DNA from: Prosthecobacter sp. SYSU 5D2
GTDB lineage: Bacteria > Verrucomicrobiota > Verrucomicrobiia > Verrucomicrobiales > Verrucomicrobiaceae
Direction of reading: 5' to 3'
NCBI RefSeq assembly: GCF_039655865.1
Contig: NZ_JBBYXL010000002.1
Coordinates: 372,001-436,000 of the forward strand
DNA: 64,000 nt
Positions within the stretch are counted from its first letter, which is position 1, and every line of letters starts with the position of its first letter. The notes under the pieces were generated by a model that was not told the origin of the DNA, searched no databases, and worked only from the letters and a program-made list of their open reading frames with translations. Below are positions 1 to 8,391 of this stretch, piece after piece. The position numbers were made by a program, and so were the translations under genes.

Positions 1-251
1 GCGACCAGTCCGATGCTGGATTTGTGACGGGTCCACAACGCGAGAGGCTGATCCATGGGGATGTGCTGGATGCCTATGGCACGGAACTCTTCGGCAAGGA
101 AGTGGACCTGTCCGATGTGGCGAAGGAGAAACTTGAGGAGCTCGCCTTGCTGAACCAGAAAGTTACGCAAGGTGAACTGACGGCATCGGAACAGGCCCAG
201 CAGATTCAGTTAAAACAGGCTTTTTCTGCTCATATCCAGTCACCGTTCTGA
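1..251 (+). CDS. C-terminal fragment of a probable defence-type ATPase
   Basis: The reading frame is open from base 3 of the window to a TGA at 249-251, so this is the last 82 or so codons of a gene that begins to the left of the window. The visible part is charged and helical (region KEVDLSDVAKEKLEELALL) and carries no Walker or nuclease motif. Its assignment rests on context: an HNH nuclease gene follows after only 2 nt, and ATPase-HNH pairs of this layout are known in Septu-like defence modules and related operons. The GTG at 24 is an internal valine codon rather than a convincing start. The ATPase call is an inference that the upstream sequence would settle. Confidence 0.5.
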   Translation, partial: DQSDAGFVTGPQRERLIHGDVLDAYGTELFGKEVDLSDVAKEKLEELALLNQKVTQGELTASEQAQQIQLKQAFSAHIQSPF

Positions 252-253
252 CC

Positions 254-736
254 ATGCTCCGGCTTCCTGACACTGACCTTGAAAAGGAGCATTCTGACAG
301 CCTTCAAAACTGGCAGGGGCTGGTGGATGCCAAGGCTTCGTTTGGTGAACAGGTGGAAGAGGCGAAGAAGCAGTGTAAGACTAAAAATGATGTTAATAAT
401 CCAACGTTCCGAGCGGTCCGTTCCGGCTTGGTGCAGATGCACGGTGACTTGATCCGTTGTGCTCATTGTGAATACTCTCGCACAAATGAAGTTGAGCATA
501 TCTACCCCAAAACCATTTATCCCAATCGTGTCTTTAACTGGCTGAACTACACATATGCATGTCGTACGTGCAATGGACCTAAAGACCACAAGTTTGCCTC
601 ATTTTTGACTTCCGGTCAGGAATTGGATGTGACGCCGTCAAAGCGCTAGCCCGCAGGGTGGATTGCAATGCCGCCGCCGGACGGTGAGGCCTTGCTGATT
701 GATCCTCGACGAGAGGATCCATTGGATTTTCTGTGA
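254..736 (+). pseudogene. HNH endonuclease, interrupted by an in-frame stop and C-terminally truncated
   Basis: The ATG at 254 lies 2 nt after the stop of the upstream ATPase fragment, which suggests translational coupling. The product has the HNH zinc-finger layout: CAHCE, then VEHIYPK with the catalytic histidine, then an asparagine, then CRTCNGPKDHK. Family members of this type (PtuB-like) cut DNA together with an ATPase partner. The frame stops at a TAG at 647-649 after 131 codons. The same frame continues with PPPDGEALLIDPRREDPLDF, a segment that I recognise from full-length members of the family, and ends at a TGA at 734-736. A further C-terminal region expected in the family is absent. 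The HNH core is intact, so the 131-residue product might still fold, but the gene looks decayed. Confidence 0.7.
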
Positions 737-746
737 AGGGCGTTTT

Positions 747-767
747 GAGCCTGAAAAGGTCAGGCTC
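747..767 (+). terminator. hairpin after the HNH pseudogene
   Basis: GAGCCTGA (747-754) and TCAGGCTC (760-767) form a perfect 8-bp stem with a 5-nt loop. It lies between the broken HNH gene and the next gene at 815. A T-run follows only weakly on the plus strand, while TTTT precedes it, so termination is plausible but unproven. Confidence 0.4.
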
Positions 768-814
768 TCATGACTGTGTCTTGCACCTCGCCGTGAGCCG
801 CGTTACACGCCCGC

Positions 815-3439
815 ATGCGTGGCTTTTTTGCTCTCCTTTTACTCACTGCGCCAGCCTGGGCAGACACCCTCGTTCAGGTCCGTCCTGCAGGCTCCATCGC
901 TACGCTTCAGGCTGCCGTAGATCATGTCCGGCAGCTTCGTGAGGCAGGGGAAACGGGCACTGTGCGGGTGCAGATCGGGGCAGGGGATTATTTCCTTGCC
1001 GAGCCTCTTAAACTCACGGCTGAGGACAGCGGCACGGCCACCGGCCCCACGGTTTATGAGGCGGAAAAAGAGGCGCAGGTCACCCTCACCGGCGGGCAGG
1101 TCATCACGGGCTGGAAACACGGCTCTGACGGCCTCTGGCAAACGGGTGTCAAAGGCCGTTTCGAGCAGCTTTGGGTCAATGGCCGCCGAGCGGTCCGCGC
1201 CCGCACGCCGAATGCCACCGGCAACCGGCCGGGTGCGGTCGGGGGATATTTCAATGCCAAGTCCCAGGCCTCCGACGATACTTTCACGGGCCTGAAACGT
1301 CCCCAATACGAAACCTTTGTCGCCCGGCCTGCGGACTATCAGATCCTCAAGGACATTCCCAAAGGGGAACTTGTGGATGTCCTCCTCACCGCCATGCAGA
1401 CCTGGACCGTCGGTCAGTGCCGCATCCAGGAGCTGAACGATGCCGCGCGTGCCATCCGCATCGTCGGCTCCTCCCGTTATCCCTTTGTCCAGAACGAGCC
1501 TGACCAGCGCTGGTATGTCGAAAACTTCCGCGCTGCCCTGGATGCGCCTGGCGAGTGGTTCCTGGACCGCAGCGGCCAGCTTTTTTACAAACCGCTGCCG
1601 GGTGAGGACATGGCCCAAGCGGTGGTCATCGCCCCGGTCACGGAGAAACTGCTCATCCTTGATGGGGCGCAGCATCTGCGGTTCGAGGGACTGACCTTTG
1701 CCCACACGCAGCATCTTTATGGACCCTCCGGTCATCATGATGGCCAGGCGGCTGCCAGTGTCGGTGCGGCCATTGAGCTGGACCGCTCCCAGCACATCCA
1801 TTTTCAAAGTTGTGAAATCAAACACACTGGTGGTTATGCCATCTGGTTCCGCACGGCCTGCTCGCACAGCAGCCTCACCCACAGCCATCTTCATGACCTG
1901 GGTGGCGGCGGTGTGCGCCTGGGTGATATCAAGATGCCGGATGATGCCAGCCTCACTCATCACATCACCGTGGATGACTGCATCATCCATCATGGGGGCC
2001 GCCTTTTCCCCAGCGCCTGCGGCATTTTCCTGGCGCATGCGGCGGACTGCGAGATCACGCACAATGACATTGGCGACTTCTTTTACACCGGCATCAGCGC
2101 CGGGTGGGTGTGGGGCTACAAGCACAGCCCTTCCAAGCGCAACCGGCTGGATTATAATCACATCCACCACCTCGGGTGGGGCGTGCTGAGCGACATGGGC
2201 GGCTTTTACGGCCTGGGCCGCAGCGAGGGGACCACGGTGAATCACAATCACATCCACGATGTCGGCAGCTACCGTTACGGCGGCTGGGGTCTCTACACGG
2301 ATGAAGGCAGCACGGGCGTGACGATGATGCATAACGTGGTGCATGACACGAGCGAGTCCACCTTTCACCAGCATTACGGGAAGTGGAACCAGATCAGCCA
2401 CAACGTGTTTGCCTATGGCCGCAAAGCGCAGATTCAGCGCACCCGTCCAGAGACCCATGCCTCCTTTGCGTATGAGAACAATGTGGTCATCTATGAGACC
2501 GCAAAGCTCCTGGACGGCACCTCCTATAACTGGGACACCGGCAGCTATGAAATGCGCAACAATGTCTATTGGAACAGTGCGGGCCTGCCGGTGATCTTTC
2601 AAGACACCGACCTGGCCGGATGGCAGGCCAAAGGACACGATGAGGGCAGTGTCGTGGCAGATCCATTGTTCGTGGATGCGGCCAAGCGGGACTTCAGATT
2701 GAAGAAGGAAAGTCCGGCTTTGAAGATGGGTTTTATGCCGGGCGATGTGAAGAAAGCAGGCGTCCGCACAGACGGCGAATGGCGCAAACTGGCGACCTCG
2801 CTGTCCTTTCCCGATTTCTGGGAGCAGTCCAAACCCTGGCCGCTGCCGCTTTATGAGATCAACGAGGACTTCGAGCACATGGGCCTCAGTTTTCCCGTGC
2901 TGCCCCGGCAGGAGGTGCGCTGGCAGAACAAAGGCGATGGCATCTTTGTGGCGGAAGACCAGGCCGCCAGCGGCAGGCGCAGCCTCAAGTTCACCGATGC
3001 CCCCGGTCTGAAACCCACGTACGATCCGCATCTGGTGCTGAAGCCGGATTTCAAAGAGGGCCAGATCACCGTCGCCTTTCAATTGCGCATGGAGAAGACA
3101 GCCAAGTTTTTCATCGAGTGCCGCAACTCCGGTGAGCCCTATTTGACTGGTCCCAGCCTCGCGTTTGAAAATGGATTGGTCATCGAGCGTCGCAGCCAAA
3201 AGAAACTCGCCCTTCCGGCGGATACCTGGGTGCGGATAGAGATGACCGCCTTGCTCGGGGAGAAAAATCCCGGCACCTGGTCGGTCAAGATCACGCCCAC
3301 CAGCCAGCCTGCGCAGGAGTTCAAGGACCTGCCCTGCGATCCCGGCTGGAATGAGTTCACCTGGCTGGGTTTCGTCAGCACGGCCACGGAGAAAGTGGCC
3401 TTTTGGGTGGATGATCTGGTGGTGCGGGGAGAAAAGTGA
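815..3439 (+). CDS. secreted right-handed parallel beta-helix protein, GH141-like
   Basis: An 874-residue exported protein. A signal peptide is clear (MRGFFALLLLTAPAWA, cleavage about residue 16). The N-terminal part, with TLQAAVDHVRQLREAG, then LTAEDSGT, then a WVNGRRAVRARTPN segment, followed by a long histidine- and asparagine-rich beta helix (HNHIHDVGSYRYGGWGLYTD, NVVHDT), is the pattern of GH141-type glycosidases (known fucosidase and xylanase activities). About 180 C-terminal residues look like a separate jelly-roll (LamG/CBM-like) domain ending in FWVDDLVVRG. It probably attacks a plant or algal polysaccharide outside the cytoplasm; the substrate cannot be read from sequence. The ATG at 815 is preferred because it gives the signal peptide; no Shine-Dalgarno precedes it. 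No carbohydrate operon surrounds it. Confidence 0.75.
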   Translation: MRGFFALLLLTAPAWADTLVQVRPAGSIATLQAAVDHVRQLREAGETGTVRVQIGAGDYFLAEPLKLTAEDSGTATGPTVYEAEKEAQVTLTGGQVITGWKHGSDGLWQTGVKGRFEQLWVNGRRAVRARTPNATGNRPGAVGGYFNAKSQASDDTFTGLKRPQYETFVARPADYQILKDIPKGELVDVLLTAMQTWTVGQCRIQELNDAARAIRIVGSSRYPFVQNEPDQRWYVENFRAALDAPGEWFLDRSGQLFYKPLPGEDMAQAVVIAPVTEKLLILDGAQHLRFEGLTFAHTQHLYGPSGHHDGQAAASVGAAIELDRSQHIHFQSCEIKHTGGYAIWFRTACSHSSLTHSHLHDLGGGGVRLGDIKMPDDASLTHHITVDDCIIHHGGRLFPSACGIFLAHAADCEITHNDIGDFFYTGISAGWVWGYKHSPSKRNRLDYNHIHHLGWGVLSDMGGFYGLGRSEGTTVNHNHIHDVGSYRYGGWGLYTDEGSTGVTMMHNVVHDTSESTFHQHYGKWNQISHNVFAYGRKAQIQRTRPETHASFAYENNVVIYETAKLLDGTSYNWDTGSYEMRNNVYWNSAGLPVIFQDTDLAGWQAKGHDEGSVVADPLFVDAAKRDFRLKKESPALKMGFMPGDVKKAGVRTDGEWRKLATSLSFPDFWEQSKPWPLPLYEINEDFEHMGLSFPVLPRQEVRWQNKGDGIFVAEDQAASGRRSLKFTDAPGLKPTYDPHLVLKPDFKEGQITVAFQLRMEKTAKFFIECRNSGEPYLTGPSLAFENGLVIERRSQKKLALPADTWVRIEMTALLGEKNPGTWSVKITPTSQPAQEFKDLPCDPGWNEFTWLGFVSTATEKVAFWVDDLVVRGEK

Positions 3440-3447
3440 CCTTTTCT
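3430..3447 (+). terminator. short hairpin over the stop codon of the beta-helix gene
   Basis: AGAAAAG (3430-3436) and CTTTTCT (3441-3447) can pair around a 4-nt loop that contains the TGA, followed by TTCCTGA. The stem is AT-rich and weak, so this is only a candidate terminator. Confidence 0.25.
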
Positions 3448-3514
3448 TTCCTGAATCCTTGATCTTTTTGTGGCGACTTTTACGCATGGGCTGTCAATCT
3501 GCGCTCCCTTCCAC

Positions 3515-6019
3515 ATGCCCACCCCGCTTTCCCCAGATCCTGATGCCCTTGACAAGATGAAGACCCTGCCCGGACGGGCCTGGGTATCCATCGCGCTGGT
3601 GCTGGGGGCGACGATGCTGAATGCCTTCAACGACAACCTGTTGAAGATGATGCTCGTCGGCCTGGCCCCCAAGGTGGCCACCGGTGCGCTGGGGGAAAAT
3701 ATCGGCGTCTGGCTGGGCGGGATGATCCTGCTGCCTTTCATCCTTCTGGCGCCATTGTCCGGTTACTTTGCCGACCGTTATTCCAAGCGGGCCGTCATCC
3801 TGGCCATGCTGGTGGCGCAGTCGGTGATCCTGCTGCTCGCAGGGCTGTGTTTCCACCTGGCCTTGGGGGAGCTGAGCATCCTCCTGGCCCTGGGTGCCTT
3901 CTTCATGCTGGCGGTGCAGTCCACCTTTTACAGCCCGGCCAAAATGGGCATCCTGAAGGAAGTGGTGGGTTCACGGCGGCTCGGCTTCACGGTAGGCTGG
4001 CTGCAAATGGTCACTATGATCGGCATCCTGGCCGGCCTGGGCGTCGGCGGCGCGTGGTTTGACTCGCTCTTTAACGAACACGGTGATCCCTGGCTCGCTG
4101 CTGCGGAACCTATCTGGTGGCTCTTTGGCGTGGCCATGGTCGCTCTGGTCGCAGGCTTTTACATTCAGCGCACCCCGGCCCATCCAGGGGTGAAGTATCA
4201 GCGCTCCCTCTGGTGGGAGCATTTTAGCCATCTCAAGGAGAGCCTGGCTTTCCCTCCCATGCGCCGCGCGTTCCTGGGCAATTCCACCTACTGGTTCGTC
4301 GCCAGCATGGCCGCCGCTATGTTTGTGGACATCGGCCTGGCCCTGTATCCGGACCAGGCCGTCGGTGGGGCGGCCACGGCCTCCTCCAAAATGACCCTCA
4401 TGATCGGCATTGGCACCGTGGCGGGCAGCCTGTTCATCTCTTGGGTGAACCGCCGTTCTTTGCAGCTCGGCATGATTCCCATCGGTGCCCTGGGTCTCGC
4501 CGGAGCCTTGTTTTATGCCGGTCTCACGCCAGTGGGCACGGTCCGCTTTGACTGGGCGCTGGCACTCGTGGGCTTCATGGGCGGCTGCTACATGGTGCCC
4601 ATCCAGACCTTCATCCAGGACACAGCGGATGAACAAAAACGCGGGCGTGTGCTCGCCTCCATGAACCTGTTGGACAGCCTGGCCGGCGTGCTGGGTGTGG
4701 CGGTGCTTATGGGGCTGAAGGCCGTGGGTTTCGGCTTTCAAGCACAGTTCTTCTTGCTCGGCGTGCTCATGCTGGTGGCCACAGTTTACATCATCCAGCT
4801 CCTGCCTCATTACCTCCTCCGCTTCATCGCCCTGGCCATTGTGCGCAGCATTTACAAAGTCCGTTCCGTGCATCATGAGCGCGTGCCCAAAGGTGGTGGC
4901 ACCATGCTGCTGCCCAATCACGTCAGCTATGTGGATGCCTTCATCATGGGGGCCTCCTGCACCCGTCAGGTGCGTTTTGTCATGTGGGATGCGCTTTATA
5001 ACATCCCTGCGATGACGTGGTTTGTGAAGCTCTGCGGCACCGTGCCCATCTCGCCTACGCGTGCCAAAGATGCCGTCCGCACCGTTGGGGCGGCTTTGAA
5101 GGAAGGCCGCATCGTCTGCCTTTTTCCGGAAGGTCAGATCACCCGGCACGGCATCGTCAATGACCTACGCAAAGGCTACGAACTCATGGCCCGCCAGGGC
5201 GATGCCCAGGTCGTTCCCGTTTATATGGACGGCCTTTACGGTAGCATCTTCTCTTTTGAAGGCGGGCTGTTTTTCAAAAAGTGGCCCAAGAAGCTGCGCT
5301 ATCCCATTAGTGTTTATTTCGGCCATCCCATCACGGCCAAGGAAGCCACCCCGGAGAACGTGCGTGCGCAAATGCTGGCCCTCAGCGCCGAGGCCATTCT
5401 CAGCCGGCGCGAGTTTGAGGTCACGGACAACCGTGACAAGCAGCAAATCATCGGCAATGCCCTCCGCCTCATGGAAGTCGAATGGGCGCGCCAGGGAGAG
5501 ACGATTCTTTGCCTGGCCCCCGTCGGCAGCCTCATCCATCAGACTCTCCTGGCCTTTGCCGATATGAAAGGCCGCGTGCGTGTGGTTACTGAGGTCGCTT
5601 CGGTCATTGGCTGTGCTGAGAAAAGCGTCGTCGCCGTGGGCGATGCCACACTGCCGGAAAAACTCGCCCAGGTGACAGATTGGGACCACATCGGCAGAAT
5701 CGCCCTGCTTTGGGCGGATGCCACCGTGCCCGTCTCGGAAGACATCAGCCTTTATCGCGGCCTGCTCCATTCACCCACCGGTGCGCTCATCGCCACCTGC
5801 GTGCCAGACCCGCAGATGCCGGATGACGAGCGCGGTTTGCAACTCGGCATCATCCCTGGCACCTATGGCCGCCTGCTGCCGGGCTATGCCGTGCAGACCG
5901 GGCCGGACGGACTGGAGATCTCCATGCTCACTCCGCAGAATCCCGGCCCCGTGGTGCTGCCAGGCATCATCATGGACCACCGGGGGTTCCTGCTGCCCGC
6001 AGTTGCGCCACAGGACTGA
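3515..6019 (+). CDS. MFS transporter fused to a PlsC-type acyltransferase (LplT-Aas-like), degenerate C-terminal ligase remnant
   Basis: From the ATG at 3515 the product has 834 residues; an in-frame GTG at 3470 would add 15 residues but encodes no recognisable element. Residues about 10-440 are a major-facilitator permease of the LplT type (NAFNDNLLKMMLVGL, then multiple membrane segments). Residues about 450-640 are a glycerolipid acyltransferase with the HX4D motif (NHVSYVDA, His near residue 469) and FPEGQIT motif near 537. In Aas-type fusions an acyl-ACP synthetase follows; here only about 190 residues remain, with no TSGTTG-like nucleotide motif, although NALRLMEVEW and GTYGRLLPG recall parts of that domain. 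Likely role: import of lysophospholipid across the inner membrane and its re-acylation. It stands alone as a transcription unit. Confidence 0.8.
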   Translation: MPTPLSPDPDALDKMKTLPGRAWVSIALVLGATMLNAFNDNLLKMMLVGLAPKVATGALGENIGVWLGGMILLPFILLAPLSGYFADRYSKRAVILAMLVAQSVILLLAGLCFHLALGELSILLALGAFFMLAVQSTFYSPAKMGILKEVVGSRRLGFTVGWLQMVTMIGILAGLGVGGAWFDSLFNEHGDPWLAAAEPIWWLFGVAMVALVAGFYIQRTPAHPGVKYQRSLWWEHFSHLKESLAFPPMRRAFLGNSTYWFVASMAAAMFVDIGLALYPDQAVGGAATASSKMTLMIGIGTVAGSLFISWVNRRSLQLGMIPIGALGLAGALFYAGLTPVGTVRFDWALALVGFMGGCYMVPIQTFIQDTADEQKRGRVLASMNLLDSLAGVLGVAVLMGLKAVGFGFQAQFFLLGVLMLVATVYIIQLLPHYLLRFIALAIVRSIYKVRSVHHERVPKGGGTMLLPNHVSYVDAFIMGASCTRQVRFVMWDALYNIPAMTWFVKLCGTVPISPTRAKDAVRTVGAALKEGRIVCLFPEGQITRHGIVNDLRKGYELMARQGDAQVVPVYMDGLYGSIFSFEGGLFFKKWPKKLRYPISVYFGHPITAKEATPENVRAQMLALSAEAILSRREFEVTDNRDKQQIIGNALRLMEVEWARQGETILCLAPVGSLIHQTLLAFADMKGRVRVVTEVASVIGCAEKSVVAVGDATLPEKLAQVTDWDHIGRIALLWADATVPVSEDISLYRGLLHSPTGALIATCVPDPQMPDDERGLQLGIIPGTYGRLLPGYAVQTGPDGLEISMLTPQNPGPVVLPGIIMDHRGFLLPAVAPQD

Positions 6020-6040
6020 CTCTGCGGCTCGGAGTCTGGA

Positions 6041-6076
6041 TTTATCGGCTGCTGGCTAAGCCATGCGGCCGATAAA
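6041..6076. terminator. bidirectional hairpin between convergent genes
   Basis: TTTATCGGC (6041-6049) pairs with GCCGATAAA (6068-6076), and the 18-nt interior can fold further around GGC-TAA-GCC. It sits between two convergent genes and overlaps the last codons of the minus-strand gene. Neither side has a long T-run, so it may only stabilise 3' ends. Confidence 0.4.
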
Positions 6077-6523
6077 ATTGGTGTGCTTGTCACTTTGCGT
6101 GGGGATTTCACCCGAAGTGCCCAAGGGCTGCGTCTGACCTCCATCCTGAGGGGAGGGATTCAACAGGGAATCCAGGAGAAGCTGGCTGTCTTCGAGGAAC
6201 GTCTCTGCCGCCGTTTTCAGAAAATCCACTTCCTCGGCACGGGTATGCAGGATGACCAATGTGCACTCTCCACGAAAGCTCACCAGCACATGACAGCTGT
6301 CATAACCAAACCAAAACGTCTGCACATCGCGGTCGCCACCGCTGGCAAAGTGGTCGCGACCGTCATGCAGCGTGTGCAGCAGACGCTCCGCACGGAATTC
6401 TTCAAAAGGCAGGATGTTCAGCAGGATCTGTCGGCGCCAGCCAAGCAGCAGACCGTTGACAGAGCCACCATTTTTCAGGCGCTCCATTGCCGCACGGAGG
6501 GAAGGGGTGATGTTTGCAGCCAT
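6056..6523 (-). CDS. small hypothetical protein, possibly roadblock/LC7-like
   Basis: A 155-residue protein without signal peptide or membrane segment. The pattern SVNGLLLGWRRQILLNILPF, later WFGYDSCHVLVSFRGECTLV and then a helix with an acidic stretch resembles the alternating strands and helices of roadblock/LC7 (MglB-like) dimeric proteins, which usually control small GTPases. The last 50 residues are polar and probably disordered. It follows the upstream small gene by 5 nt, so the two form an operon; an AGGAA element about 11 nt before the ATG may serve as ribosome binding site. No GTPase gene is nearby. The fold assignment is an inference from strand pattern alone. Confidence 0.5.
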   Translation of the reverse strand: MAANITPSLRAAMERLKNGGSVNGLLLGWRRQILLNILPFEEFRAERLLHTLHDGRDHFASGGDRDVQTFWFGYDSCHVLVSFRGECTLVILHTRAEEVDFLKTAAETFLEDSQLLLDSLLNPSPQDGGQTQPLGTSGEIPTQSDKHTNFIGRMA

Positions 6524-6528
6524 GATGT

Positions 6529-6843
6529 TTATGCTTCCTGGGTGGTGACTTCGGTGAGCAGTTCGTAAAGGAGTACTTTTTTGCCGATAAGCGCCCCGGC
6601 ACCCGGATCTTTCGGGCCCGTGCCCTCTTCATGATAGGCATAGCCCACCGTCAGGTCCTCCTCCTGCAGCGTGCCCGTCCAGGCTTCGCCCAGGTTCAGC
6701 GCATCGCCGATCTTGGAGCCAAAGTGACGCAGCCCCTGGAAATCAGCAGCAAAGGCATCCACGACTTCCTGGTCGCCAGAGCTTTCGACAAGCCCGTCTT
6801 TGAGGGTGAAAAGAGTCAGCGAGGGGGGTTGGTCATCACTCAT
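6529..6843 (-). CDS. small acidic hypothetical protein
   Basis: A 104-residue acidic cytoplasmic protein (starts MSDDQPPSLTLFTLKDGLVE) that I do not recognise. A TTG at 6849 would add two residues, but the ATG at 6843 has a good ribosome binding site, so it is preferred. The protein has a likely alpha/beta fold and no cysteine or histidine cluster that would suggest an enzyme. It is the first gene of a two-gene operon with the roadblock-like protein 5 nt downstream, so the two products may interact. Function unknown. Confidence 0.5.
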   Translation of the reverse strand: MSDDQPPSLTLFTLKDGLVESSGDQEVVDAFAADFQGLRHFGSKIGDALNLGEAWTGTLQEEDLTVGYAYHEEGTGPKDPGAGALIGKKVLLYELLTEVTTQEA

Positions 6844-6851
6844 ATACAAGT

Positions 6852-6858
6852 TCCTCTC
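6852..6858 (-). promoter_or_regulatory. ribosome binding site deciding the start at 6843
   Basis: On the minus strand GAGAGGA lies 8 nt before the ATG at 6843. Clear Shine-Dalgarno sites are uncommon in this window, so it is worth noting; it supports ATG over the TTG at 6849. Confidence 0.6.
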
Positions 6859-6992
6859 AAAATTCGGCTCTTAACGCAAGTCTGGACGCCTCTCACCCCC
6901 CCATTTTTTCCAAGATCCAAAGGCACTGACAGGCTGACTTGAGCTGAATGGGCTTGCCAGCCACCTGCTGGCGCATGGTATTATTCATCCTC

Positions 6993-8378
6993 ATGAAACG
7001 TGTGTTCATCGGAGTCTTCATCCTTATGGCTGGTGCGCTAATTGGGCAGGATGGCAAGGCCTCGTCGCCTGATAAGGAACGGCTGGATCAATTGTATGAT
7101 GCCGTCCAGGTGGGAGATGTCGAAGTGGCGACCCAACTCCTGCGTTCAGGGGTGGACCCCAATGGCGGGACTGACACCTACCCTGACATTCCCTTTCATA
7201 AGGCCATCTCACAGGGAAACAAGGAGATGGTGACGGCCTTCATCGAAGCAGGAGCCCGGCTCAACGGCCCCTTTGAATCCAATCAAACGCCACTTTCCTC
7301 AGTGGGCGGGCTCTTGCCATTTGTGGGAGATGCTGAAAATTTGCTGGAGTTTCTGATCTCGAAAGGGGCCGATCCTCGCCAGGATCCGCATGCCCTGGCA
7401 GCCGCTGCCAAAAGAGATCTTGATCAAGTTCGCTTTTTGTTAGACAGGGGTGCGCCCCTCACTGCTGAAGCACTGGGTGCTGCCGTCCAGGCTTATAAAA
7501 TGGATGTGTTCGAATTTCTGCTACAAAAGGGGGCCGATTCGAAGGCCGTGCTCCAAGATGGCGACACATTATTTTATTGTGCCTGCGCCTCGAGTTACCA
7601 TTCTTTTTCCCATGATACTGAATCTCCGAAGGTCGTGACGGCCATGCTGGACCGGTTGCTGGCACTAGGGGTGAACCCTGAATCCGCCAATAAGAAAGGC
7701 CGCACGCCGGTGCATGGAGCCGTCGAGTCAGTGAATAAAGAAGCTCTCAAATGGCTGATCCAGCATGGCGCGAATCTGGATGCTACAGACCACCAGGGAC
7801 AAACGGCTCTAATGCTAGCAGCGCACCATTTTTTAGAATTGCCGGAGGTCGTCAGCATACTCGCTTCAGGCGGCGCTTCCCTGGACCTCCTGGATCGTCA
7901 AAATCGCAGCGCTCTCGATCACGCCTATGAGACAAGCAGGTGGCTGGTCGTGGAGAAGCTGGTTTCCCTGGGCGCATCCTATGGGGATGCGGAAGCCTTT
8001 ATCCGTCGTCTGGTCAAAACGACGGAAACAGAGACCATTCAAACCTCCAGCCTTCGCCGCATGGTGACGAAGGTCCTGCCAGCCATCCAAGATGCCAAAT
8101 CCTTTGAGGTGGACGGCAGATCATTGATGGTTTGGGCAGTATTGGTCAATGACCTGGAATTGCTGAAAGCCTTTCTCGCCGCCGGGTGCCCTGTTGATGC
8201 CTCCGATTCCGATGGCCGTACACCCTTGCTATGGGCGGGCATGGTTGGGGCCAAAGATATTTATGCGCATCTCTTGTTGCTGGGGGCCGATCCAGCCTCA
8301 ACAGACATAGAGGGGCGCACCACCGAGCAGTGGCTGGCCATCTCCTCAAAGAGGTTTTCAAAGCCGCTCATCGAATGA
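6993..8378 (+). CDS. exported ankyrin-repeat protein
   Basis: From the ATG at 6993 the product has 461 residues and begins with a signal peptide (MKRVFIGVFILMAGALIGQ). An upstream in-frame ATG at 6948 would put a non-signal extension in front and is rejected. The mature part is built of ankyrin repeats: LYDAVQVGDVEVATQLLRSG, then several units with the G-A-x-L/P-x-A/D pattern such as LIQHGANLDATDHQGQTALM and LLLGADPASTDIEGRT. Ankyrin repeats bind proteins; the partner is unknown. The location is probably periplasmic or secreted. The gene is isolated and converges with the next gene, 13 nt apart. Confidence 0.8.
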   Translation: MKRVFIGVFILMAGALIGQDGKASSPDKERLDQLYDAVQVGDVEVATQLLRSGVDPNGGTDTYPDIPFHKAISQGNKEMVTAFIEAGARLNGPFESNQTPLSSVGGLLPFVGDAENLLEFLISKGADPRQDPHALAAAAKRDLDQVRFLLDRGAPLTAEALGAAVQAYKMDVFEFLLQKGADSKAVLQDGDTLFYCACASSYHSFSHDTESPKVVTAMLDRLLALGVNPESANKKGRTPVHGAVESVNKEALKWLIQHGANLDATDHQGQTALMLAAHHFLELPEVVSILASGGASLDLLDRQNRSALDHAYETSRWLVVEKLVSLGASYGDAEAFIRRLVKTTETETIQTSSLRRMVTKVLPAIQDAKSFEVDGRSLMVWAVLVNDLELLKAFLAAGCPVDASDSDGRTPLLWAGMVGAKDIYAHLLLLGADPASTDIEGRTTEQWLAISSKRFSKPLIE

Positions 8379-8391
8379 GTGTAGATGGCTG

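Noticed and set aside
839-3487. Long open frame on the minus strand opposite the beta-helix gene
   Set aside because: It is a GC-driven shadow: the plus-strand frame has a signal peptide and clear family motifs, the minus frame has neither.
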